Of a stretch of 64,000 bases of DNA, positions 54,301 through 61,783 are shown in pieces. The position numbers and the translations under genes were made by a program. The notes beneath the pieces are model-generated. The model had not been told where the DNA came from, made no database searches, and saw only the letters and a list, made by a program, of their open reading frames with translations. Source of the DNA: Herbidospora daliensis (lineage in GTDB: Bacteria > Actinomycetota > Actinomycetes > Streptosporangiales > Streptosporangiaceae); the NCBI RefSeq assembly GCF_001570585.1, contig NZ_BBXF01000003.1:469353-533352 (forward strand), read 5' to 3'. Each line of letters begins with the position of its first letter. Within the stretch, counting starts at the first letter, position 1.

Positions 54301-55011
54301 GAGTTCGGGTCCAGGTGGGGCGTGGTGCTCACCGAGGAGGGGCTGCGCGCGCTGCCGCTGGAGGAGCTGTTCCGGACCTGGGTCCGGTTCGTCTACCTGC
54401 TGGTCGGCATGGAGAACGCGCTGACCGCCGACTACGCCTTCACCACCATGGCGGCGACGGCGGGCGAGAACCCCGACGAGCTGACGCCGTTCAAGGCCCA
54501 GTTCGTCGTCGAGGCCCACCGCCGGTTCCTGGTCAGCTATCTCGACGGGCTGCTCGGCGACGACCTGCGCACCCTGTGGCAGCACACCGCCGGGTTCTGC
54601 GACCCCCACCTCGACCTGCGCTCCTACGACGCCGACCGGTCGGCGCTGGCGGCCCGCCCCGAGACCACGCTGGTCACGTCCACGGTGTCGGCCGTGCGCG
54701 ACCTCGACTTCGCGCGCGTCGCGACGCTCTGCCGCGCCTACGCCCATCACGACGTCCGGCTGCTGCGCGAGCTGAAGGCCGCGATCCTGGAGGGCCTGCG
54801 GGCGTTCGAGACCCACGAGGCCGACGTCGTCGAGCGGGCGGGCGCGACCCTGCTGGGCGCGGTCGGCGAGGCCCTGGCCGCGGTCGCGGCCTACTACCGG
54901 AGGCTGGCCGACCTGACCCGCGCCCAGGGCGTCACCGCCGACGACGCCGCCGAGGAGGCGATCCCGCCCGACCGGGGCATGCCCGGCCACGGCGGCCCGC
55001 TCCCCGTGTGA
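51346..55011 (+). CDS. Giant redox protein: FHA + PrnB/IDO-like + CPR-like reductase + cytochrome b5
   Basis: 1221 residues from GTG 51346. An FHA domain (SRRHARLE, DLGSSNGTFVN) binds phosphothreonine. Residues 90-480 are helical and resemble the PrnB/indoleamine-dioxygenase superfamily, with a possible haem His in GLHRIKAYGF near 444. Residues 500-880 match CPR-type reductases: FAD site RLYSIASAPP near 670, nucleotide site AAGSGIAPFLGF near 750, and YVCGSARF near 852. A cytochrome b5-like domain follows (YWMAIGGAVFDVGEFLHLHI near 915). A helical tail ends it. The FHA beta strands begin before 51346, so translation may start at ATT 51289 or CTG 51298. It looks like a self-supplied haem oxygenase, but the substrate is unknown. 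Confidence 0.75.
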   Translation: MCTLPVTLGRDAGAAAVVLDDGAVSRRHARLEWDDGQLALTDLGSSNGTFVNDARITRHVLRTGDRVRIGRYEVTWAFMDPDRTTTLDANQLTMLRPVGPPRVAARRVVEGAEAHNRRSGHELDGFLSFAHGFLPAEPPLLAFPASHLAWDEMTARLPELFRRLSLRRAFDAMPVLDARPEALPDRYLLRASTMLGVFAHAYQYMAVDPPKALPDSLLRPWTQVSRRLGKKTPAVSYIDLFFYNWRLRDPAGPRVLDNMDLLVPTWDNAAERVFYLVTTEFAMGLTPVLGAMVEAQEAVVADDPAALERSLLTILDRLRYVTQVVYPQIDPNPRGRSPLDQVLWAKTVGTAGVPIFDGAPSPSGTAQPQVHAIDAFLERREYGSMVGRQSTYLAGFFPRHWQELVAALREVSVRQYVEDTRDSTLRGVYNAMLDAYVGDRGWMGLHRIKAYGFLEVAFKVGRQVTTGARFTGLFKDRTWDKVDGELAVVREERRPPVGAPVVFGTARRGRVVTGESGSWTCYLELDVTGQGVHHLPGDRVGVLAENDDDLVRRTVAALQATGDELVPLTPEWRTAVAGRAGFGEADVLPLRTLLRFARLRPIGREVAKRLIRLTAAGAWQRVVDARMEDQWELWDVLNLLYAGGYDVTRLWKADLREKDAFCRVVPPEPFRLYSIASAPPPGEAATTLRLVVAGLGYTSARTPWSYPRERRGTASHFLRRAAQEGRRQLSLRIVPTPRFRLPADPDRPVVMFAAGSGIAPFLGFAAARTGPGENRLYLGIRSPEEFVHHPDLETAAAEGRLRLSVAFSRADAGVSFDGARHVVGAGRRRRVDDVIRAEADELWALLERGAHVYVCGSARFAVAVLDALAEIVPGDGREFLRRLTADGRLSQDVFTTYLGHAQQGPRFDVSELARHTTAEAGYWMAIGGAVFDVGEFLHLHIGGPHIVRNHVGLDATAAYRKILHHAHAEIDAQLAMYQIGHLRRLEFGSRWGVVLTEEGLRALPLEELFRTWVRFVYLLVGMENALTADYAFTTMAATAGENPDELTPFKAQFVVEAHRRFLVSYLDGLLGDDLRTLWQHTAGFCDPHLDLRSYDADRSALAARPETTLVTSTVSAVRDLDFARVATLCRAYAHHDVRLLRELKAAILEGLRAFETHEADVVERAGATLLGAVGEALAAVAAYYRRLADLTRAQGVTADDAAEEAIPPDRGMPGHGGPLPV

Positions 55012-55017
55012 CCCGCC

Positions 55018-56352
55018 TCAGCCGTTCAGCAGCGCCACCGCCTTGCGCAGGGCCGGGTCGCGCCCGGTCGCCAGGTCCAGCGCGGTCGTCGGGGCCTGGT
55101 GGTCGGCCGGGACGCCGACCGTGTCGATGATCTCCTTCCCGGGCCCGAGGTGGCGGACCGACGGCAGCGCCACGATGCTCCCGTCGCCGAGCAGCCACGG
55201 GGAGGCCGGGCCCGAGACCGCGCCTGCCGTGCGGGTGCCCACGATCGGGGCGATCCCGTTGCCCTGGACGGCTGCGCTGAAGTCCTCACACGCCGACGCG
55301 CACCGCCGGTCGGTCAGCACGACGAGCCGCGCGCCCAGCAGCGGCACGGTGTCGTCGGTCCGGTTGGCGGTGCAGGAGCCGTCGTACCCGCAGAAGTAGC
55401 TGGTGACCTTCCCGTGCGCGAACGCGCCGAGCAGCCGGACCACCTCCCGGGGCGAGCCGCCGCCGTTGCCGCGCAGGTCGAGCACGACCTTCTTCGGCCC
55501 GCCGCGCAGCGCCGCGATCACCTCGTCGGCCGCGCCCTGGTAGAAGCCGGGCAGCCGCACGTGCCGGACCCCGGACACGTCGTCGACCCGCACGGTGCGC
55601 TCGGGCCGGGTCAGCGGGCCGACGGCCAGCTTCACCGTGCGCACCCGGCCGGTCGTGGGCCGCTTCAGGGTGAGCGCGAACCTCGGCTGCTGCACCTGTT
55701 CGAGGACGAGCGGGTTGAGGGTGCCGCCGACCCAGACGGGCACCCCGTCGATCGCCTGGACGATGTCGCCGGCCCGGACGCCGGCCTTGTCGGCCGGGCT
55801 GTCCTCGACGATCTCGGTGAGGAAGAACGGCGGCCGGGCCGCCGGGTCGAGGCCCGGCCCGCTGATCCCCGACGCGCCGACGATGCCGGTCCCGACGGGG
55901 TTGTCCTCGTCGTCGGGCTCGGGCACGTCGTGCCGGGCGTGGTTGTCGCGCAGCCCCGCGACCATGCCGTCGATCGCCGCGCGCAGCGCCACCGGGTCGC
56001 CCGCGCCGAGCGCCCCGGCCGCGGCGGCCCAGTCGGCGTCGCGGTCGCCGGTCAGCGCGGGCAGCCGCAGCCCCGCGACGTCCGCGCCGCGTTTCTGCAG
56101 GTTCCGCGTGTACGCGGCGAAGGCGTCCTTCAGCAGATCCTGGGTACGCAGGCCGGGCCCGCCGAAGTAGTGGTCGAGCACGCAGAAGAACGCCTGCCCG
56201 AGCGTGTCGACCGAGGTCGGGGGAGGGGAGGCGGGCGGCGGTCCCGACAGGCGGGCGCACGCCGGCGGCGCGGCGGCCGCCGCCGGGGCGGCGGGCGCGA
56301 GGGGCACGGTCAGGAGGGCGGCGAGGGCCGCCGCGGCCAGAAGCTTGGTCAT
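55018..56352 (-). CDS. S41-like (C-terminal processing type) peptidase, secreted
   Basis: 444 residues with a signal peptide (MTKLLAAAALAALLTVPLAP). A PDZ domain occurs near 185-270 (SPADKAGVRAGDIVQAIDG), then the S41 core (VVLDLRGNGGG) and the Ser region RRCASACEDF. In CtpA a lysine lies 25 residues after the Ser. Here that place is Ala in GTRTAGAVSG, so this is another S41 subgroup or a changed active site. ATG 56352 was chosen for the signal peptide; open sequence runs further upstream. It lies tail-to-tail with the giant redox gene and is divergent from a response regulator. Confidence 0.78.
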   Translation of the reverse strand: MTKLLAAAALAALLTVPLAPAAPAAAAAPPACARLSGPPPASPPPTSVDTLGQAFFCVLDHYFGGPGLRTQDLLKDAFAAYTRNLQKRGADVAGLRLPALTGDRDADWAAAAGALGAGDPVALRAAIDGMVAGLRDNHARHDVPEPDDEDNPVGTGIVGASGISGPGLDPAARPPFFLTEIVEDSPADKAGVRAGDIVQAIDGVPVWVGGTLNPLVLEQVQQPRFALTLKRPTTGRVRTVKLAVGPLTRPERTVRVDDVSGVRHVRLPGFYQGAADEVIAALRGGPKKVVLDLRGNGGGSPREVVRLLGAFAHGKVTSYFCGYDGSCTANRTDDTVPLLGARLVVLTDRRCASACEDFSAAVQGNGIAPIVGTRTAGAVSGPASPWLLGDGSIVALPSVRHLGPGKEIIDTVGVPADHQAPTTALDLATGRDPALRKAVALLNG

Positions 56353-56440
56353 GTCGCCGAATGCTGGCGGGCGGCGCGTTGCGCGGCTGTGACGGGAACC
56401 GTTGACGCCGCTGTAACCTCCGGCCCGGTAGGAACGGGTC

Positions 56441-57094
56441 ATGCGAGTTCTGGTGGTGGAGGACGAACGCGACCTGGCCGACCTCGTCGGCGAGGGCCTG
56501 CGACGCCAGGCCATGGCCGTCGACGTCGTCTACGACGGCGCGGCGGCGGCCGAACGCCTGGCCGTGCACGACTACGACGTGGTCGTCCTCGACCGCGACC
56601 TGCCCGACGTCCACGGCGACGACCTCTGCCGCGACCTGGCCGGACGCGGCAGCCGCACCCGCATCCTGATGCTGACGGCGGCGGCCTCGGTGCCCGAACG
56701 GGTGGCGGGCCTGGGGCTGGGCGCCGACGACTACCTGCCCAAGCCCTTCGACTACGCCGAACTGGTGGCCCGGGTGCGGGCGCTGGGGCGGCGCAGCCGC
56801 GAACCGGTGCCGCCCGTGCTGACCCGCCACGGGATCGTGCTCGACACCCGGCGCGTGCAGGCCGCCAGAGACGGGCGGCACCTGCACCTGTCGCTGAAGG
56901 AGTTCGCCGTCCTGGAGGCGCTGCTGCGGGCCGAGGGCGCGGTCGTCAGCACCGAACGCCTGCTGGAGCTGGCCTGGGACGAGCACGCCGACCCGTTCAC
57001 CACGGTCGTCCGGGTCGTCGTCAGCCGGCTGCGCGGCAAGCTCGGCGACCCGCCGTGCATCCGGACCGTGCCCGGCGCGGGGTACGCGCTGTGA
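56441..57094 (+). CDS. OmpR-family response regulator
   Basis: 217 residues. Receiver with EDE at 7-9, Asp51 as phosphate acceptor in VVVLDRDLPD, LTAAAS (Thr) and YLPKPFD (Lys). The DNA-binding wing contains KEFAVLEALLRAEGAVVST and VVSRLRGKLG. It sits upstream of the kinase gene with a GTGA overlap, as a normal two-component pair. It is 88 bases from the divergent peptidase gene. Confidence 0.92.
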   Translation: MRVLVVEDERDLADLVGEGLRRQAMAVDVVYDGAAAAERLAVHDYDVVVLDRDLPDVHGDDLCRDLAGRGSRTRILMLTAAASVPERVAGLGLGADDYLPKPFDYAELVARVRALGRRSREPVPPVLTRHGIVLDTRRVQAARDGRHLHLSLKEFAVLEALLRAEGAVVSTERLLELAWDEHADPFTTVVRVVVSRLRGKLGDPPCIRTVPGAGYAL

Positions 57095-58161
57095 GGACGA
57101 TCCGGACGCGGCTCGCGCTCACCTACACCGCGCTCGCCCTGGTGACGGCCGCCGTGCTGCTGACGAGCGTCAACCTGTCGCTGCACCAGCGGCTCCGCGT
57201 CGAGGGCGGCCCGGAGGGGCCGGAGGCGCCGGTGGCCCCCGTCCTGGAGCGGCCGTTCGCCGTGCCGCCGGAGCCGAGACCGCGCCTGGTCGAGGAGGTC
57301 GTCACCTACCAGTGGGAGGTGACCGGCATCGCCATCCTCGTGATGGCCCTGGTGTCGCTCGCCGTCGGCTGGTTCTTCGCCGGGCGCATGCTGCGGCCGG
57401 TCCACCGCATCACCGCGACGGCCCGCCGCCTGTCGTTGTCGAACCTGCACGAGCGCATCGCGCTGGCCGGGCCGCGCGACGAGCTGCGCGAGCTGGCCGA
57501 CACCTTCGACGAGATGCTGGCCCGGCTGGAACGGTCGGTCGAGGGCCAGCGCCGCTTCATCGCCACCGCCTCCCACGAGCTGCGCACGCCGCTGGCCGTG
57601 CAGCGCGCCGCGATCGAGATCGGCCTGCCCGACGACGTCGGCCCGGTCAAGGGCAAGCTGCTGGCCGCCAACCGGCGCAGCGAGCGGCTCATCGACGCCC
57701 TGCTGGTGCTCGCCCAGGCCGAGCACGGGCTCGAAGCGCCGGAGGAGGTGGATCTGGCGGAGGTGGTCAGGCTCGCGGTGGCCGAACTCGACCACGGCGA
57801 CGTGACGGTGACCGTGACGGCCGGGCCGTGCCCGGTGCTCGGTGACCGGACCCTGCTGCACCGCCTGGTCACCAACCTGGCGGGTAACGCCGTCCGCCAC
57901 AACGTGCCCGGCGGCACCGCCGGGATCACCCTGACCGGGGGAGTGCTGCGGGTGGTCAACACCGGCCCGCACGTGCCGCCCGAACGGTTCGGCGACCTGT
58001 TCGCCCCGTTCCGGCGCATCGGCACGACCCGGACGCAGGGCGCCGGCCTGGGCCTGTCGATCGCCGACGCCATCGCCCGCGCCCACGGGGCCCGGATGGA
58101 GGCGCGCCCCAACCCCGGGGGCGGGCTGGCGCTCGTCGTCAGGTTCCCGCCGGTCAGCTGA
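57091..58161 (+). CDS. Sensor histidine kinase
   Basis: 356 residues from GTG. Two membrane helices (about 7-30 and 74-97) flank a short Pro-rich loop (EGPEAPVAPVLERPFAVPPE). HAMP follows with the H box FIATASHELRTPL near residue 160, then a reduced ATPase domain (NLAGNAVRHN, GAGLGLSIADAI). The small sensor loop suggests signals are sensed in or near the membrane. Its end overlaps the opposite methyltransferase gene by 8 bases. Confidence 0.9.
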   Translation: MRTIRTRLALTYTALALVTAAVLLTSVNLSLHQRLRVEGGPEGPEAPVAPVLERPFAVPPEPRPRLVEEVVTYQWEVTGIAILVMALVSLAVGWFFAGRMLRPVHRITATARRLSLSNLHERIALAGPRDELRELADTFDEMLARLERSVEGQRRFIATASHELRTPLAVQRAAIEIGLPDDVGPVKGKLLAANRRSERLIDALLVLAQAEHGLEAPEEVDLAEVVRLAVAELDHGDVTVTVTAGPCPVLGDRTLLHRLVTNLAGNAVRHNVPGGTAGITLTGGVLRVVNTGPHVPPERFGDLFAPFRRIGTTRTQGAGLGLSIADAIARAHGARMEARPNPGGGLALVVRFPPVS

Positions 58162-58852
58162 CCCCGAACCGCGACATCACCCGCGACAACACCGCCGACT
58201 GGTCGCCGCGGCCGGTCCGGTCCCAGACCCCGCCGGCCAGCAGATAGCGCTCCCCGGCCACGAACGCGGTGCCCGCCCGCGCCATGGCGTCGATGCGCCG
58301 CCGGACGTGCGGCCGCCGGGAGAACGCGCCCATCCGCAGCGGCAGCACCATCCAGCTCGTCAGCGTGTAGCCGCACGCGCGGGCGTGCGCCAGCACCGAG
58401 CACGGGTCGGCGTACGACGAGATCATCATCAGCACGGTGTCGAACCCGGCCGACAGGATGCGCTTGCTGATGCCCGCGCCGGTGTGCCCGCCCGACAGAT
58501 GCGGAAACGCGGGCAGCTCCTCCGAATGCGGAAGATACGGCGGATTGGCGACCACGCACCGCCGTTTCTCGCCGGGGCGCAAACCGGTGAAGAAATCGCC
58601 GTGCCGGACGTCGTAACGACCGGTGAGACCGCTTTGGAGAATGAGTTCGCGCGCGGACGCGGCGGAGGTCTCGTCGAGTTCGAAACCGCGCATCCGGCCC
58701 TGGAAATCGACGCGCCGAATGACGTTCACCATGGCCTGTCCCGAACCGGCGCCGAATTCGTGGACGTGTGTCATCGCAGGTCGGCGCGTGAGGAGCTCCT
58801 CCACGCAGAGCCCGTAGAATTCCGACTCCTCGTGATCATAGAAAGCGAGCAT
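58154..58852 (-). CDS. SAM-dependent methyltransferase with NPPY motif
   Basis: 232 residues. Motif I is HEFGAGSGQ near 31-39, the acidic residue after strand 2 is in GFELDE, and the catalytic NPPY is near 103-106 (VANPPYLPHS). NPPY indicates methylation of a nitrogen, as in HemK- or DNA-adenine-type enzymes. The C-terminal half is less typical. GAGGAG lies upstream of the ATG. The first third of the gene has clearly more A and T at third positions than the rest of this region, so acquisition is possible. Confidence 0.75.
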   Translation of the reverse strand: MLAFYDHEESEFYGLCVEELLTRRPAMTHVHEFGAGSGQAMVNVIRRVDFQGRMRGFELDETSAASARELILQSGLTGRYDVRHGDFFTGLRPGEKRRCVVANPPYLPHSEELPAFPHLSGGHTGAGISKRILSAGFDTVLMMISSYADPCSVLAHARACGYTLTSWMVLPLRMGAFSRRPHVRRRIDAMARAGTAFVAGERYLLAGGVWDRTGRGDQSAVLSRVMSRFGVS

Positions 58853-58871
58853 CCACGCTCCTCGATTTCTC

Positions 58872-58884
58872 GAATCGGCGATTC
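58872..58884. promoter_or_regulatory. Short palindrome upstream of methyltransferase gene
   Basis: GAATCG and CGATTC flank a single G (58872-58884) in an AT-richer stretch 20 bases upstream of the methyltransferase start, and further from the ctaD start at 59042. It could be an operator. The rest of 58853-59041 shows no gene. Confidence 0.35.
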
Positions 58885-59041
58885 ATATCGGCTTACCCGG
58901 GCGCCGCGAGGCCATGGTCGCAACGAGTCAGGGGCGCGGTAAAAAGGCGGACAAGTTATTCAGGACGGGCCTCCGGGTATTTTCCCGTCGGCCGGATCGT
59001 CCACAGCGGTTCTCCCGCATGACAGAGCAGGTGCGCCGCCC

Positions 59042-60700
59042 ATGGCCGTCCAAGAGCCGATCACGTCACCGCTCGCGCCCGTCAAGCGCGGCAAGGGCAC
59101 GGTCATCGTGTCGTGGCTGACCACCACCGACCACAAGGTGATCGGCTACATGTACCTGATCTCCGCCTTCGGGTTCTTCCTGATCGCCGGGGTCATGGCG
59201 CTGATCATCCGGGCCGAGCTGGCCCAGCCGGGCCTCCAGCTCGTCTCCAACGCGCAGTACAACGAGCTGTTCACGCTGCACGGCACGCTCATGCTGCTGC
59301 TGTTCGCCACCCCGCTGTTCGCCGGGTTCGCCAACGTCGTCATGCCGTTGCAGCTCGGCGCGCCCGACGTCGCCTTCCCGCGGCTGAACGCGGTCAGCTT
59401 CTGGTTGTTCCTGTTCGGCGGCCTCGGGGTCACCGCCAGCCTCTTCAACGAGGAGGGCGCGCCGGCGTTCGGCTGGACCGGCTACACGCCGCTGTCGACC
59501 GCGCCGTTCAGCCCGCAGATGGGCGGCGACCTGTGGATCATGGGCCTGGTGCTGTCGGGCTTGGGCACGATCCTGGGCGCGGTCAACTTCATCACCACGA
59601 TCATCACCATGCGGGCGCCCGGCCTGACGATGTTCCGGATGCCGATCTTCACCTGGAACGTCCTGCTGACCAGCGTGCTCGTGCTCATCGCCTTCCCGGT
59701 GCTGGCGGCGGCGCTGCTGGTGCTGGAGGCCGACCGCCGGCTGGGCGCGCACGTCTTCGACGCCGAGGTCGGCGGCGCGATGTTGTGGCAGCACCTGTTC
59801 TGGTTCTTCGGCCACCCCGAGGTCTACATCGTCGCGTTGCCGTTCTTCGGCATCGCCACCGAGATCATCCCGGTGTTCAGCCGCAAACCGCTCTTCGGGT
59901 ACGTCGGCCTGGTCGGCGCCACCATCTCCATCACCGGCCTGTCGGTGACGGTCTGGGCGCACCACATGTTCGCCACCGGCCGGGTGCTGCTGCCGTTCTT
60001 CTCGTTCATGTCGTTCCTGATCGCGGTGCCGACCGGGGTGAAGTTCTTCAACTGGGTCGGCACGATGTGGCGCGGCCACCTGTCGTTCGAGCCGCCGATG
60101 TTGTTCGCGATCGGCTTCCTGGTGACGTTCCTGTTCGGCGGCATCACCGGCGTCATCCTGGCCAGCCCGCCGCTGGACTTCCAGGCGCACGACTCCTACT
60201 TCGTGGTGGCGCACTTCCACTACGTGCTGTTCGGCACGGTGGTGTTCGCGATGTTCGGCGGCTTCTACTTCTGGTGGCCCAAGTGGACCGGCCGCATGCT
60301 CGACTTCCGGCTCGGCCGCTGGCACTTCTGGCCGCTGTTCATCGGCTTCCACACCACGTTCCTGGTGCAGCACTGGCTCGGCATCTCGGGCATGCCCCGC
60401 CGGTACGCCGACTACAGCGCCGTCGACGGCTTCACCACGCTCAACGTGGTCTCGTCGGTCGGCGCGCTCATCCTGGGCATCTCGACGCTGCCGTTCCTGT
60501 TCAACGTCTGGTACACCGCGAAGTACGCGCCGAAGGTGGAGGTCGACGACCCCTGGGGCTTCGGCAACGGCCTCGAATGGGCCACCTCGTGCCCGCCGCC
60601 GCGGCACAACTTCCACCGCCTGCCGCCCATCAGGTCGGAGCGGCCGGCCTTCGACCTCAAGTACCCCCACGTCACCCGGCGCGGGATCCCCAGTGGATGA
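59042..60700 (+). CDS. ctaD: Cytochrome c oxidase subunit I (orphan copy)
   Basis: 552 residues and 12 membrane helices. Haem a His is in LFTLHGTLM, the Cu-B and cross-link pair is [10 protein letters not shown], the AHHMF pair follows, and [16 protein letters not shown] holds the other haem ligands. The N-terminus has [13 protein letters not shown] as in actinobacterial CtaD. Subunits II-IV and Cox assembly genes are not nearby, so it is likely a second copy that works with subunits encoded elsewhere. The stop overlaps a small DUF3040-like gene by 8 bases. Confidence 0.95.
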   Translation: MAVQEPITSPLAPVKRGKGTVIVSWLTTTDHKVIGYMYLISAFGFFLIAGVMALIIRAELAQPGLQLVSNAQYNELFTLHGTLMLLLFATPLFAGFANVVMPLQLGAPDVAFPRLNAVSFWLFLFGGLGVTASLFNEEGAPAFGWTGYTPLSTAPFSPQMGGDLWIMGLVLSGLGTILGAVNFITTIITMRAPGLTMFRMPIFTWNVLLTSVLVLIAFPVLAAALLVLEADRRLGAHVFDAEVGGAMLWQHLFWFFGHPEVYIVALPFFGIATEIIPVFSRKPLFGYVGLVGATISITGLSVTVWAHHMFATGRVLLPFFSFMSFLIAVPTGVKFFNWVGTMWRGHLSFEPPMLFAIGFLVTFLFGGITGVILASPPLDFQAHDSYFVVAHFHYVLFGTVVFAMFGGFYFWWPKWTGRMLDFRLGRWHFWPLFIGFHTTFLVQHWLGISGMPRRYADYSAVDGFTTLNVVSSVGALILGISTLPFLFNVWYTAKYAPKVEVDDPWGFGNGLEWATSCPPPRHNFHRLPPIRSERPAFDLKYPHVTRRGIPSG

Positions 60701-61175
60701 CGACCGGGTGCTGGCCGAGATGGCCCGCGCCCTGCGCGAGCAGGACCGGGCCTTCGCCGCCCGCATCGACCGGCTGAACGCCACCTGCGCCGCGATGGCC
60801 CGGGGGTGTTTCCAGTGGGAGGTCAGCCGGACCGAGACGACCCTGGTCGTGCTGGCCACGATCCTGACCGCCGTGCTGATGGGCGTGGTGGCGGTCGCCG
60901 TCCACCGGGATCAGCCGAGCACGCAGAACTCGTTGCCGTCGGGGTCGGCCATGAGCACACGGCCCTCGGCGGCGCCGAGCCGGGTCGCCCCCAGGGCCAC
61001 CAGCTGGTCGATCTCCACCTGGGCGAGGTCGAAGTGCAGCCGGTTCCTCCCGGTCTTCACGGCCACCGGCGGGCCGCCCCACGTGATCTTCGGGCCGCCG
61101 TGCGGTGACCGGATCGCGGTCTCCTCGTTCTGGTCCCACACCAGGGGCCAGCCCAGGGCCGCGCTCCAGAAGTAG
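60693..61175 (+). CDS. DUF3040-like small membrane protein with antisense extension
   Basis: The GTG at 60693 overlaps the ctaD stop. Residues 1-72 look real: [20 protein letters not shown] is DUF3040-like, then a membrane helix ([20 protein letters not shown]). From about 60911 onward the frame runs antisense through the VOC gene and codes a Ser/Pro/Arg-rich stretch with no family likeness. The original stop was probably lost. The functional part is therefore likely only the first 75 residues. Confidence 0.5.
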   Translation: MDDDRVLAEMARALREQDRAFAARIDRLNATCAAMARGCFQWEVSRTETTLVVLATILTAVLMGVVAVAVHRDQPSTQNSLPSGSAMSTRPSAAPSRVAPRATSWSISTWARSKCSRFLPVFTATGGPPHVIFGPPCGDRIAVSSFWSHTRGQPRAALQK

Positions 61176-61585
61176 CCGACCGCCTGCGACCCGTCGCCCG
61201 CGAGCGCCCCGATGAAGCCGCACTCGGCGAGGAACGTGTTGCCCGCCTCGATGACGCAGAACTCGTTGCCCTCGGGGTCGGCGAGCACGACGTGCTCCTC
61301 CTCGGGCAGCTGGCCGACGTCGTAGTGCCGGCCGCCCAGCGCGAGCGCCCTGGCCACGGTCGCCTGCTGCTCCTCGGGCGAGCCGCTGGTGAGGTCGAAG
61401 TGCATCCGGTTGTGCCCGGTCTTCGGCTCCCGCGTCGGCAGGAACCGGAGGCGGAAGCCGGTGTCGTCGGCCGGCAGCAGCGTCGTGTCGCCGTCGGCCT
61501 TCCAGCCGAGGAACTCGCCCCAGAACCTCGCGAGCGCGGGAGGGTCGTGCGCGTCGATGCAGAGTGCGGCGAGCTGAGGGGTCAT
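60911..61585 (-). CDS. Two-domain VOC (glyoxalase-like) protein
   Basis: 224 residues with two VOC units. Unit 1 has LAALCIDAHDPPALARFWGE and HNRMHFDLTSG ending in DPEGNEFCVIE. Unit 2 has [15 protein letters not shown] and [11 protein letters not shown] ending in [11 protein letters not shown]. The paired His and Glu fit a divalent metal site. Function may be resistance or isomerase, but is not known. ATG 61585 was chosen because MTPQLAALCIDA matches the family start; ATG 61603 and longer forms are possible. Confidence 0.8.
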   Translation of the reverse strand: MTPQLAALCIDAHDPPALARFWGEFLGWKADGDTTLLPADDTGFRLRFLPTREPKTGHNRMHFDLTSGSPEEQQATVARALALGGRHYDVGQLPEEEHVVLADPEGNEFCVIEAGNTFLAECGFIGALAGDGSQAVGYFWSAALGWPLVWDQNEETAIRSPHGGPKITWGGPPVAVKTGRNRLHFDLAQVEIDQLVALGATRLGAAEGRVLMADPDGNEFCVLG

Positions 61586-61681
61586 GCGGCCCACGCTAAC
61601 CATGAGGATCGCGGCGGTTCCACTGATTTTCTCCGTAACGCATCGGTAACGGTTGAACTGTCCGCTCTGGTGTGTTTCTGA

Positions 61682-61695
61682 TGTGAACGCTAACA
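61682..61695. promoter_or_regulatory. Imperfect LacI-type operator (distal)
   Basis: TGTGAACGCTAACA differs from the perfect site at 61737 only in the left arm. It lies 55 bases upstream of that site, about five turns of DNA, a spacing that would allow loop formation. Confidence 0.55.
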
Positions 61696-61736
61696 ATCAC
61701 AACAGGAAAATCCCTGGCTGAGCGGTGTTTCGGGTG

Positions 61737-61750
61737 TGTTAGCGCTAACA
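61737..61750. promoter_or_regulatory. Perfect LacI-type operator TGTTAGCGCTAACA
   Basis: TGTTAGCGCTAACA is a perfect 14-base palindrome with the central CG typical of LacI/GalR regulators. It lies 33 bases upstream of the glycosidase start, where it would block transcription until a sugar is present. The cognate repressor gene is not in the window. Confidence 0.8.
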
Positions 61751-61783
61751 GTCAGGGCCATGTGCGCAAGTGAAGGGAAGGCC

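Noticed and set aside
51118-54990. Very long open frame on the minus strand opposite the giant redox gene
   Set aside because: It is a mirror effect of codon bias; its translation is low-complexity and has no domain, whereas the plus-strand frame has several.
56402-56434. TTGACG as -35 element for the second response regulator gene
   Set aside because: The only -10-like match (TAGGAA) is 21 bases away, beyond the usual 16-19 spacing.
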